Positions 40,279-48,049 of a stretch of 50,429 nucleotides of DNA are shown here, in pieces. The DNA lies in NCBI GenBank assembly GCA_021824095.1, contig JAKALQ010000007.1, forward strand, positions 1 to 50,429, written 5' to 3'. Origin of the DNA: Actinomycetes bacterium (lineage in GTDB: Bacteria; Actinomycetota; Actinomycetes; S36-B12; UBA5976). How positions within the stretch are numbered: position 1 is the first letter of the stretch; each line of letters opens with the position of its first letter. The notes beneath the pieces are model-generated. The model saw only the letters and a list, made by a program, of their open reading frames with translations, was not told where the DNA came from and searched no databases. Both the position numbers and the translations under genes were made by a program.

Positions 40279-41364
40279 GTGACCGAAGCCATCCTGCTCG
40301 TCGGCGGACAGGGCACGCGCCTGCGTCCGCTCACGATCGACACCCCCAAGCCCATGCTCCCCGTTGCCGGCCGCCCCTGTACGGAGCACCAGATCGCGCG
40401 CCTGCGCGAGGCCGGTGTCACTCGCGTGGTGCTCGGCACCTCGTACCGCGCCGAGGTGTTCGCGGAGTACTTCGGTGACGGCAGTGCCTTCGGCGTCGAG
40501 CTCGTGTGCGTCACCGAGGAGGTGCCGCTCGGTACCGGCGGCGCCATCCGCAATGTGCTCGGCGCGCTTGCGTCCGGTCCGGACGATCCCGTGCTCATCC
40601 TCAACGGCGACGTGCTGTCCGGGCACGACATGGCCGGCCAGGTGGCACACCATCGGGCACACGATGCCGACGTCACGCTGCACCTCATCAATGTCGATGA
40701 TCCCCGCCCGTTCGGCCTGGTGCCCACCGATGCCGACGGACGCGTCACGGCCTTCCTCGAGAAGCCGCAGACCCCCGAGGAGATCGTGACCCACCAGATC
40801 AACGCCGGCTGCTACGTGTTCCGGCGCCGCGTCATCGACGCCATCCCCACCGGCCGTCCGGTGTCCGTCGAACGTGAGACCTTCCCCGGCCTGCTGGCTG
40901 CCGGGGCGCCGGTGCTCGGATGGGTCGAGGACGCCTACTGGCTCGACCTCGGCACCCCACTCGCCTTCGCGCGCGGCTCCCGCGACCTCGTGACGGGTGC
41001 GGCTCCCTCGCCGGCCCTGCCCGGCCCGACGGGTCCGGCACTGCTCCTCGGCACGGCCACCGTGCACGCCGATGCCACCGTCGACGGCGGCTCGTGCATC
41101 GGCGACGGTGCCGAGGTTGCCGTCGGCGCACTGGTGCGGGGCTCGGTCATCATGGACGGCGCGCACATCGGGCCCGGCGCCCAGGTCATCGACTCCATCA
41201 TCGGCCGCGGCAGCCGCATCGGTGCCGGTACGCGATGCGAGGGCAGCGTCATCGCCGACCGTGCCGTCATCGGTGCCCATAATGAGCTGGCGCCCGGCAG
41301 CCGGGTCTTCCCGGATGCCCGGATCGGTGACACCGTGATCCGGCTGAGCTCCGACCGCAGCTGA
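40279..41364 (+). CDS. Nucleotide-sugar pyrophosphorylase (mannose-1-phosphate guanylyltransferase-like)
   Basis: This 361-residue protein has an N-terminal nucleotidyltransferase domain, with ILLVGGQGTRLRPLTIDTPK (residues 5-24), EEVPLGTGGAIRNVL, ILNGDVLSG (near residue 112, metal-binding Asp) and FLEKPQTPEEIVTHQINAGC. A C-terminal left-handed beta-helix of hexapeptide repeats follows from about residue 255 (TVHADATVDGGSCIGDGAEV). The closest type I recognise is the actinobacterial ManB/RmlA2-like GDP-mannose pyrophosphorylase that sits near LCP and whiB genes. GDP-mannose for wall glycans is therefore likely, but the nucleotide and sugar are not certain. The start is GTG with no Shine-Dalgarno. 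Confidence 0.85.
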   Translation: MTEAILLVGGQGTRLRPLTIDTPKPMLPVAGRPCTEHQIARLREAGVTRVVLGTSYRAEVFAEYFGDGSAFGVELVCVTEEVPLGTGGAIRNVLGALASGPDDPVLILNGDVLSGHDMAGQVAHHRAHDADVTLHLINVDDPRPFGLVPTDADGRVTAFLEKPQTPEEIVTHQINAGCYVFRRRVIDAIPTGRPVSVERETFPGLLAAGAPVLGWVEDAYWLDLGTPLAFARGSRDLVTGAAPSPALPGPTGPALLLGTATVHADATVDGGSCIGDGAEVAVGALVRGSVIMDGAHIGPGAQVIDSIIGRGSRIGAGTRCEGSVIADRAVIGAHNELAPGSRVFPDARIGDTVIRLSSDRS

Positions 41365-41408
41365 GCGCCCCACCATCGCGGGAGTGGTTTCCCGAACATT
41401 CCATCAAC

Positions 41409-41443
41409 CGGGGCTTGACGCCCCGCAATCACACGCGTGTAAT
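41409..41443 (+). promoter_or_regulatory. whiB promoter with hairpin at -35 and palindrome at -10
   Basis: TTGACG (41415-41420), a 17-bp spacer and TGTAAT (41438-41443) form the best sigma-70-type promoter in the window. The -35 begins in the loop of a CGGGGC/GCCCCG stem (41409-41414 with 41420-41425). ACACGCGTGT (41431-41440) is a perfect 10-bp palindrome overlapping the -10 and could be an operator. Transcription would begin near 41450. Confidence 0.65.
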
Positions 41444-41489
41444 TCGCTCTGACGGCGCGCCGCCACGGCGCGGACGGCGGGAGGATGTA

Positions 41490-41735
41490 ATGGCCGAGCC
41501 ACGCGTGATCGACCCGCTCCTCGCCTGGCAGGAGCGCTCGCTGTGTGCCCAGACCGACCCGGAGTCCTTCTTCCCTGAGAAGGGTGGCTCCACGCGCGAG
41601 GCCAAGAAGGTGTGCCTCTCCTGCGAGGTCCGCGTCGAGTGCCTCGAGTACGCCCTCGCGAACGATGAGCGCTTCGGCATCTGGGGCGGGCTCTCCGAGC
41701 GAGAGCGCCGGCGCCTGAAGAAGATCGCCAGCTGA
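41490..41735 (+). CDS. whiB: WhiB-family iron-sulfur transcriptional regulator (WhiB2/WhmD-like)
   Basis: This 81-residue protein has the four cluster ligands in order: Cys in ERSLCAQTDPE (near residue 19), then CLSC and VECLEY (C-x2-C-x5-C). The turn GIWGGLSERERRRLKK follows, combining the G[VI]WGG motif with a basic DNA-contact end. WhiB proteins bind a 4Fe-4S cluster and the primary sigma factor. The neighbours (LCP and pyrophosphorylase upstream, DUF3499 downstream) match the WhiB2/WhmD locus, whose product controls septation in Mycobacterium; I assign that subtype from context. GGGAGG (41479-41484) precedes the ATG. Confidence 0.95.
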   Translation: MAEPRVIDPLLAWQERSLCAQTDPESFFPEKGGSTREAKKVCLSCEVRVECLEYALANDERFGIWGGLSERERRRLKKIAS

Positions 41736-41787
41736 CGCTCCGTCGGTCGCCGTCCCTTCGGGCGGTGTGCCGCCGTTGCGCTGCGCC

Positions 41788-41793
41788 TAGGCT
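41788..41793 (+). promoter_or_regulatory. Putative -10 of the GT2 membrane protein gene
   Basis: TAGGCT ends directly before an in-frame GTG (41794) and 9 nt before ATG 41803. This argues that the ATG is the true start. Confidence 0.4.
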
Positions 41794-41802
41794 GTGGCGG
41801 TC

Positions 41803-44800
41803 ATGACCGAGCCCACGTCCTTCGTCGACGACTTCTTCGCCGATCCCTCCGCCCATGCGCCGCATCTGCGGCTGCGGCACCGGGTGGACGTCGTCATGGT
41901 CACGCACGACGGTGCCCGCTGGCTGCCCCGCACACTCGCCGCCCTCCGCGGCTCCACGGTGCTGCCCGATGCGGTGCACGTGCTCGACACCGGCAGCATC
42001 GACGCCACGGCGGAGCTGCTCGACAATGCTGGCGCCACCATCACGTCGCGGCTCGTCGGACCCCGCGACCAGGCCTACGGCGTGAGCCTCGCACAGCTCA
42101 TCGATGCCCTGCCCTCGGTGCACGCGCGCGCCACCGCCACCCACCCCCTGCGCCGCCACGATGACGCATCCGCGCCGGACCTGGCGGAACCCGAGGACCC
42201 GCGCGGCCCGGACGCAGCCGACCGTCGGCAGACCTTCGACCAGGGTGACCCCGACGTGGCCTGGATCTGGGTCATGCACGACGATGCTGCCCCGGCCGCC
42301 AGTGCACTCGCCGAACTGCTCGCCGTCGCCGAGCAGCACCCCGACACGGGCATCCTCGGCTGCAAGAGCGTCGGCTGGAACGACTCCTCGCGCCTGCAGG
42401 ACCTCGGCCTCACCATGACCGGCTCCGGGCATCGCGATGCCCGGGTGGAGCGCGGGGAGCGCGACCAGGGCCAGTACGTGCACCCCGAGGAGGTGCTCGC
42501 CGTCGGCAGTGCCGGCATGCTCATTCGTCGCGACGTCTGGCAGACGCTCGGCGGCATGCGCGAGATCATCGCCTTCTACCGCGACGACGTGGATCTCTGC
42601 TGGCGGGCCTGGGAGCACGGGTACCGCGTGCGCGTGGTGCCGAGGGCCGAGATCGCCCATCGCGAGGCGGCCACGCATGGCGTGCGCGCCGAGGACGTCG
42701 TCGGCGGCAATGCCCACCGCATCGGCCGCGAGGTTTCCCTCATGACGGCCTACATCCACGCACGTCCGCTCACGCGCCCCTTCCTGCTCGCCCGGCTCAC
42801 CGTATCGAGCCTGGCCCGTGCGCTCGTGTACTTCCTCGGCAAGGACCCGCGCGACTCGGGCGACGAGTTGGCTGCGCTCCTCTCGTTCCTTCGCAGCCCG
42901 TTGCGCATCATGCGCGAGATCGAGGCCCGAGGCGTCGTGCCGGTGCGCGCACCCCGTCGCCTGCGGCCGAGCGTCGTCGAGCAGTCCTGGCATGCGGTCG
43001 ACCTCATCGCCACCCTCGTGCTCGAGAAGGTCGATGACCTGCTCGCCCTCTGGGCAGGCAGTGACGTCTTCGATGTCGTCGATGTCGTCGACGATGCCGA
43101 CGACGCCGCCATCGCCGTCTCCGACGAACCGGTGGCCCCCACGCCGAGCCGTCGGCAGTCGTTCCTTGCCCATGTGTGGCGACGACCGGGCACCATCCTC
43201 GTGTTCGTGCTGCTCGTGCTCGGATTGCTCGGCACCCGCAACGTGTGGGGGAGCGGCACGTTGCAGGGTGGCAGCCTGCTGCCCGTCACCGGCTCTGCCG
43301 GCGACCTGCTGGCCTCGTACTTCGCCGACTGGCATCGGGTCGGCATGGGGAGCGGCGCACCCGCAGCGCCGTGGCTGCCGTTGCTCGCGCTGTGGTCGCT
43401 GCCCTTCGGTGGCAATGTCTCTGCGGCCGTCACGGCGATGCTCGTGCTGGCCTTGCCCTTGGCCGGCCTGTCGGCCCATCTCGCGGGTCGCGCCGTGATC
43501 CCGCAGGCGGGCGTGCGCGCCCTCCTCGCGGGCACCTACGCGCTGCTGCCGGGCCTGCTCATCGGGGTGTCCTCCGGGCGCCTCGGCGTCATCGTGCTCG
43601 CCATCGCCCTGCCGATCCTGCTGCGCCTGGCCTGGCGATGCGACGACTCGTGGCAGCGCGCGGCCGTCATGGCCGTGGCCCTCGCGCTTGTCACGGCGTG
43701 GGTGCCGGTGACGCTCCTGTTCTTCGCCCTGTGGGCGGCCGCCGCCGCGCTGCTGTGGCACCGCGATCGGGCTCGCCGCCTGCGACTGCTGTTCACGCTG
43801 GTGGCCTCCTGGCTGCTGCTCTTCCCCGCCTCGATGGAGTGGCTCACCCATCCCGCCACCATGCTCCATGGCGCCGGTGCGGAGGTGCCCGGCAGTGGCG
43901 GCAGCACCTTCCTCGACGTGCTCGCCGTGCAGCCGGGCGGGGCGGCGTCGCCCTGGCGCCTCGCCATGGTGGGCCTGCCGATCGCGGCGGCCGCCGCGCT
44001 GGTGCAGCGCCGCCGCGCACGTCGTGTCGTCGTCGCCTGGACCGCTGCGCTCGTCATGTTCGCCAGCTACGTCCTCATCACCGTGCTGGCTGCGTGGACG
44101 AAGCTCGGTGACCCGGTCACCGGTGCGCCCCTGCAGCGATGGGCCGGCCCGTTCACACTCGCGATCGGCGCACTGTGGCTCGTCATCATTGCCGAGGTCG
44201 CCGACGGGCTGGCCGAGTGGCTGTCCCGCATCGGGTTCGGCTGGCGGCAGGTGGTGTCCGTGGTGCTCGCCGCTGGCGTGGTGCTCGGGCCCGTGCTCGC
44301 CGCCGGCTCCTGGCTGGCCCGCAATGGCGAATCGCCCGTGCACCGCAGTGACGTGAGCGCCATCCCGGCATTCGTCCTGGCGAAGGCATCGGCACCCATG
44401 GCCCTGCGCGTGCTCGTGCTCCATCGCGACCCGGACGGTGTGGTGCGCTTCAGCCTGTACGACGGTCGCGACGCGCGCCTCGGTGACGCGGATGTGGCCC
44501 GCGATGTGGTCACGGGCACGCTCACGCGCGTCATCGGGTCCATGCTCTCCGGCCGCGATCGCACCGAGGCCCAGACGCTCGCCCAGCTCGGCATCATGTT
44601 CGTCGTCGCCTCTGACGGCGACCCGGGCATCTCGCAGGCCCTCGACGGCGCGGTGGGCCTGCGCCGGCTGTCCGGCGGCACCCGCGGCACGAGCGCCTCG
44701 TGGGAGGTGCAGGGCGCCAACGAGCGCGTCGCCCTGCACTGGCTTGATGGCGCGAAGGACACCGTGGAGCCCGTCGACTACGTGGCCGCGCAGACGGTGA

Positions 44801-45105
44801 GCGCCTCCGTGCGCATCGCCCCGGTCGACACCCGACGTGTCATCACGATCGCCGAACCGGCGGGTGCCTGGTCGGCCACACTGGATGGCGTCGCCCTGGC
44901 ACCGGCTCCGGCCTGGCAGCAGCCGTGGCGCCAGGCCTGGGTGATCCCGCCGCATGCCCATGGCACCCTGCACATCGAATTCGGCCATGGCCAGCGCCTC
45001 GGCGCCCTCGTCTTCGCGCTGCTCGCGCTCGCGGTCGTGGCCGTGGTCGCCCTGCCGACCTACCGGCCCTTCGCCGACGCCGATGCCGAGGCGGTGGCGC
45101 CGTGA
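41803..45105 (+). CDS. Large GT2 glycosyltransferase-membrane fusion protein
   Basis: This 1100-residue protein has an N-terminal GT2 domain (about residues 25-300): DVVMVTHDGARWLPRTLAAL, the Asp pair in WIWVMHDDAAPA, GSAGMLIRRDVWQTLGG and DDVDLCWRAWEHGYRVR. A Pro/Asp-rich insert (about residues 110-145) precedes the Asp pair. After an acidic linker (FDVVDVVDDADDAA, near residue 425) come about ten membrane helices and a C-terminal beta-rich extracytoplasmic part ending in one more helix (ALVFALLALAVVAVVALP). It resembles actinobacterial wall-associated GT2 proteins next to whiB and DUF5719 genes. The acceptor is unknown. GTGA couples it to the next gene. Confidence 0.88.
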   Translation: MTEPTSFVDDFFADPSAHAPHLRLRHRVDVVMVTHDGARWLPRTLAALRGSTVLPDAVHVLDTGSIDATAELLDNAGATITSRLVGPRDQAYGVSLAQLIDALPSVHARATATHPLRRHDDASAPDLAEPEDPRGPDAADRRQTFDQGDPDVAWIWVMHDDAAPAASALAELLAVAEQHPDTGILGCKSVGWNDSSRLQDLGLTMTGSGHRDARVERGERDQGQYVHPEEVLAVGSAGMLIRRDVWQTLGGMREIIAFYRDDVDLCWRAWEHGYRVRVVPRAEIAHREAATHGVRAEDVVGGNAHRIGREVSLMTAYIHARPLTRPFLLARLTVSSLARALVYFLGKDPRDSGDELAALLSFLRSPLRIMREIEARGVVPVRAPRRLRPSVVEQSWHAVDLIATLVLEKVDDLLALWAGSDVFDVVDVVDDADDAAIAVSDEPVAPTPSRRQSFLAHVWRRPGTILVFVLLVLGLLGTRNVWGSGTLQGGSLLPVTGSAGDLLASYFADWHRVGMGSGAPAAPWLPLLALWSLPFGGNVSAAVTAMLVLALPLAGLSAHLAGRAVIPQAGVRALLAGTYALLPGLLIGVSSGRLGVIVLAIALPILLRLAWRCDDSWQRAAVMAVALALVTAWVPVTLLFFALWAAAAALLWHRDRARRLRLLFTLVASWLLLFPASMEWLTHPATMLHGAGAEVPGSGGSTFLDVLAVQPGGAASPWRLAMVGLPIAAAAALVQRRRARRVVVAWTAALVMFASYVLITVLAAWTKLGDPVTGAPLQRWAGPFTLAIGALWLVIIAEVADGLAEWLSRIGFGWRQVVSVVLAAGVVLGPVLAAGSWLARNGESPVHRSDVSAIPAFVLAKASAPMALRVLVLHRDPDGVVRFSLYDGRDARLGDADVARDVVTGTLTRVIGSMLSGRDRTEAQTLAQLGIMFVVASDGDPGISQALDGAVGLRRLSGGTRGTSASWEVQGANERVALHWLDGAKDTVEPVDYVAAQTVSASVRIAPVDTRRVITIAEPAGAWSATLDGVALAPAPAWQQPWRQAWVIPPHAHGTLHIEFGHGQRLGALVFALLALAVVAVVALPTYRPFADADAEAVAP
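43072..43110 (+). repeat. Short GATGTCGTC-type tandem repeat encoding an acidic linker
   Basis: GATGTCGTC is repeated twice and is followed by related GACGATGCC units. The stretch encodes alternating Asp/Val then Asp/Ala residues between the GT2 domain and the membrane part. Such a run could vary in length by slippage. Confidence 0.6.
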
Positions 45106-46511
45106 GGACGAACTGGTGGCGCAATCCCGCCCTGCGCTCGGGGCTGCTCGTCGGTGGCACCCTGCTCGTGGCCGTCGTCGGGCAGGTGGCCATGCCGCCG
45201 GCGCCGCGACCCGCCCCCACTGTCGTCGTGCCCATCTCGTCGCTCGCCCTCGCCTGCCCTGCCCTGCCCGCGGGCGCGGCCGGCCTCGCCGTGAGTGTGC
45301 GCGCCGGCCTCCTGGGCAATGGCAGCGGTGCCACGGCCGACGTGCAGAGCAGCGCACCGCAGCACGCGGCCGTACCCCCGAATGGTGTCGTCACCCTCCC
45401 GGTGCGCCGGCCCGGTGCGGCACTCGTGGCCGCGCAGGGGCAGGCGGCGCCCCAGCTCGTCGCCGACGCCAGCCTCATCGGCACCACCGCCACCACTGCC
45501 GGCTATGCCGAGTACGCCTGCCAGGCGCCGTCCGCGTCGCAGTGGCTCGTCGGCGGCTCCAGTGTGGTGGGCCGCACGTCCGTGCTGAACATCGCGAACA
45601 TCGACGACACGCCTGCCACCGTCGATGTCGATGTCTGGTCCGAGCAGGGCAAGTCCGCCGCCCGCTCACTGCAGGGCATCGCCATCCCGCCGCGATCGGT
45701 GAAGGCCATTGCCCTTGCCCTCGTCGACCCGGGTCGCGCGGTGTACGCGGTGCACGTCATGGCTGCGTCCGGTCAGGTCACCTCGGCCATCGTCGATCGG
45801 GGGCAGCACGCGCTTGCCTCCCTCGGCATCGACGTCATCGAGCCATTCGCGCAACCGCTCGCCTCAGGTCTCGTCGGCATCGTGCCGGGCGGTTCCCGTG
45901 GCGCCACACTGGCGCTGCTGTCGCCTGGTGTCCCGACGGCGGTGCACGTGAGCCTGGTGACCAGCGATGGCACCTATCCGCTGGCGGGAGCCGAGAACCT
46001 CACGCTCGACGCTGATCGCGTCCTGCGGGTGCCGATCCCGGACGCGGCGGTCACGGGTGACGTCGCCGTGCTCGTACAGGCCGACACCCCGGTGATCGCC
46101 GGCGTCGCCGAGTCGCTCGCGCTTCGCGGCGGCAGCGACATCGCGTCCGAGCCCTTCATGGCACCGATCTACCGCAACGCCTCCTTCACGGTCGATGCCG
46201 GCGTCTCGCGCGCCACGCTGCTGCTCCACAGCGACATCGCGGTCGATGCCACCGTCATCGACGCGGTGGGGGCGCGGCGTACCACCACCACCGTGCACGT
46301 GCGCCCGGGCGTTGTCACGCGCCTGCGCGTGGTGAACGGCCGTGGCCGCACCCACCTCATCTCGGTGCTCCCGGGCACCGACGGCGTCGTGCGCGGGAGT
46401 GTGCTGTTCGAGGCCGCGAGTGCGGGCATGGATGCCACGAGTGTGGCGCCACTGCTCGGCGTGCGCGGCTACGTGGCGGTGCCGCCGGTAGCGCCCGACG
46501 TCTCGCGGTGA
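45102..46511 (+). CDS. DUF5719 family secreted/membrane-anchored protein
   Basis: This 469-residue protein has an N-terminal anchor (SGLLVGGTLLVAVVGQVAMP) and a Pro-rich spacer before a long beta-rich exterior domain. Repeating strands include TSVLNIANIDDTPATVDVDV, GRAVYAVHVMAASGQVTSAI and DTPVIAGVAESLALRGGSD. This layout, and its position right after the large GT2 gene, fit DUF5719 of actinobacteria. The GTG start overlaps the GT2 stop (GTGA), so the two are made together and probably work together at the envelope. No enzymatic motif is visible. Confidence 0.82.
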   Translation: MRTNWWRNPALRSGLLVGGTLLVAVVGQVAMPPAPRPAPTVVVPISSLALACPALPAGAAGLAVSVRAGLLGNGSGATADVQSSAPQHAAVPPNGVVTLPVRRPGAALVAAQGQAAPQLVADASLIGTTATTAGYAEYACQAPSASQWLVGGSSVVGRTSVLNIANIDDTPATVDVDVWSEQGKSAARSLQGIAIPPRSVKAIALALVDPGRAVYAVHVMAASGQVTSAIVDRGQHALASLGIDVIEPFAQPLASGLVGIVPGGSRGATLALLSPGVPTAVHVSLVTSDGTYPLAGAENLTLDADRVLRVPIPDAAVTGDVAVLVQADTPVIAGVAESLALRGGSDIASEPFMAPIYRNASFTVDAGVSRATLLLHSDIAVDATVIDAVGARRTTTTVHVRPGVVTRLRVVNGRGRTHLISVLPGTDGVVRGSVLFEAASAGMDATSVAPLLGVRGYVAVPPVAPDVSR

Positions 46512-46551
46512 CGGTGGGGCGCGCCTCCGTCGAGCTGTCGGGGGATGTCGG

Positions 46552-46557
46552 TAGCGT
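46552..46557 (+). promoter_or_regulatory. Putative -10 for leaderless DUF3499 mRNA
   Basis: TAGCGT ends 7 nt before the ATG at 46565. Confidence 0.45.
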
Positions 46558-46564
46558 GCGCCCC

Positions 46565-46906
46565 ATGATGCGACAGCGTCCGTGCAGTCGACCCTCCTGC
46601 GGGGCTCCCGCGGTGGCCACGCTCACGTACGTCTATGCCGATTCCACGGCGGTGCTCGGGCCGCTTGCGACGCATGCCGAGCCCCACTGCTACGACCTGT
46701 GCGAGCACCATGCCTCGCGGCTCACTGCCCCTCGCGGGTGGGCCATGGTGCGCCTGCAGCCGGATCCCGAGGCCCTGAAGCCGAGCACAAGCGAGTTGGC
46801 GGCATTGGCCGACCTCGTCCGTGGGGTGGCCACACCGGCTGCAGAGGGTGACAGCACCCATGCGCCCGGTACGCGCGGGCACCTGCGCCTGCTGCCGAAT
46901 CCCTGA
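46565..46906 (+). CDS. DUF3499 family protein, probable zinc-binding
   Basis: This 113-residue actinobacterial protein has the DUF3499 opening RPCSRPSCGAPAVATLTYVY and a second cysteine/histidine cluster, EPHCYDLCEHHASRL (about residues 40-54). The CxxxxC and CxxxC pairs look like a zinc ribbon. The remainder (PRGWAMVRLQPDPEALKPS) is family-typical, and the C-terminal 25 residues are probably disordered. A homologue lies beside whiB2 in Mycobacterium (Rv3259, as I recall), which supports the assignment. The function is unknown. It is convergent with the GGDEF gene. Confidence 0.85.
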   Translation: MMRQRPCSRPSCGAPAVATLTYVYADSTAVLGPLATHAEPHCYDLCEHHASRLTAPRGWAMVRLQPDPEALKPSTSELAALADLVRGVATPAAEGDSTHAPGTRGHLRLLPNP

Positions 46907-46958
46907 TGCATCCGTGCCCGGTGCGCATGCTCCGGCCATGACCGGGGGCAGTGACCGC

Positions 46959-48020
46959 TCAGCCCTCACTGGCGTCGCGGTGGTCGCGTCGCCGCTCGTA
47001 CATGTGCGCGTCGGCCCGATGGATGAGGTCCTCGACGGCCTGACGTGAGGCCAGTCCGCCCGCAACGCCCACGCTCACCGTGCCCGGCCACTGCGTCGGC
47101 GCGATCCCGCTCGCGGCGATGTGGTCAGTGAGCTCGCGGCGCACCTGCTCCACGTCGGGCGCCCTGCCCGTGCCCACCACCACGAACTCGTCGCCACCCC
47201 AACGAGCGATGATCGAGCCGCGCGGAGCTGCGGCGGTGATCGCGGCGCCCACGCTCCGGATCACGCGATCGCCGAGGTCGTGGCCATGCTGGTCGTTCAC
47301 GACCTTGAGCCCGTCGATGTCGACGAAGCAGGTGTAGAGGCTGCCGGTGTCATCCCCCTGCAGCAGGGTGTCGAGGGCGCGCTCGAGGCCGTGGCGGTTC
47401 AAGAGCCCGGTGAGCGCGTCGGTGCTCGCGAGGACCTGCGTGCGACGCGTGAGCTCGCCGAGTTCGTCGATCCCGCGCAGCCGCACGAACACGAGCAGGC
47501 CGCTGATGATCTCCGCGCCGAGTGCCGCGACGAACCACTCACCGAGGGAGCCCCGGCCCAGCTGGCTCGCCGTGCCCGGGAAGCTCACCAGGCACCCGAT
47601 GTAGGACGCGATCGCCACGACGACGAACCCCGAGCTGCTCATGAGGAAGGGCCCGGCAGCGATGATGATCATGAGGACGTAGGCCACGCCGAGCGGACCC
47701 GGGTCTGCCCAAAGCTCGTACTGGAACTCCGCGATCACCGCGATGGTGCAGGCCGCGACGATCACGGGTACGCGGCGCTCGGGAAGGCGCGGGTGCGAGA
47801 CCAAGCTCGCCGCACCCAAGAGCAGCAGGCTCAGCACCAGGTGCTGCGCCAGCGCTCGCAAGGTGATCGCCCCGGTGCCCAGGTTGAGCAGGCTGAGGCC
47901 CAGGATGGCCGTGGCCACCCAGCGCATGGCACGCGGCGACTCCAGCTTGGCGCGGTGCTGGCGGAACGCACGCACGGTGGCGGACGCATGCCCCACGTCG
48001 GTCAGGAGCCCCTCGCGCAT
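46959..48020 (-). CDS. Membrane diguanylate cyclase (GGDEF domain)
   Basis: This 353-residue protein has about six N-terminal membrane helices (residues 30-185, for example WVATAILGLSLLNLGTGAIT) and a C-terminal GGDEF domain. The domain opens STDALTGLLNRHGLERALDT, has FVDIDGLKVVNDQHGHDLGD (metal and GTP site) and an intact signature RWGGDEF (near residue 278). It should make c-di-GMP. I see no RxxD inhibitory site five residues before the signature. ATG 48020 is preferred because the minus-strand TACCGT ends 6 nt upstream of it, while the alternative GTG 48026 directly abuts that box. Confidence 0.92.
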   Translation of the reverse strand: MREGLLTDVGHASATVRAFRQHRAKLESPRAMRWVATAILGLSLLNLGTGAITLRALAQHLVLSLLLLGAASLVSHPRLPERRVPVIVAACTIAVIAEFQYELWADPGPLGVAYVLMIIIAAGPFLMSSSGFVVVAIASYIGCLVSFPGTASQLGRGSLGEWFVAALGAEIISGLLVFVRLRGIDELGELTRRTQVLASTDALTGLLNRHGLERALDTLLQGDDTGSLYTCFVDIDGLKVVNDQHGHDLGDRVIRSVGAAITAAAPRGSIIARWGGDEFVVVGTGRAPDVEQVRRELTDHIAASGIAPTQWPGTVSVGVAGGLASRQAVEDLIHRADAHMYERRRDHRDASEG

Positions 48021-48026
48021 GGGCAC

Positions 48027-48032
48027 ACGGTA
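48027..48032 (-). promoter_or_regulatory. Putative -10 for leaderless GGDEF mRNA
   Basis: On the minus strand TACCGT ends 6 nt before the ATG at 48020. Confidence 0.45.
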
Positions 48033-48049
48033 GCCGACGGGCCGGACGC

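Noticed and set aside
41404..45357. Very long open frame (over 1300 codons) on the minus strand
   Set aside because: It lies antisense to the GT2 gene, its product is Arg/Gly/His/Asp-rich low-complexity sequence, and no family motif is visible. High GC leaves the antisense frame without stops.
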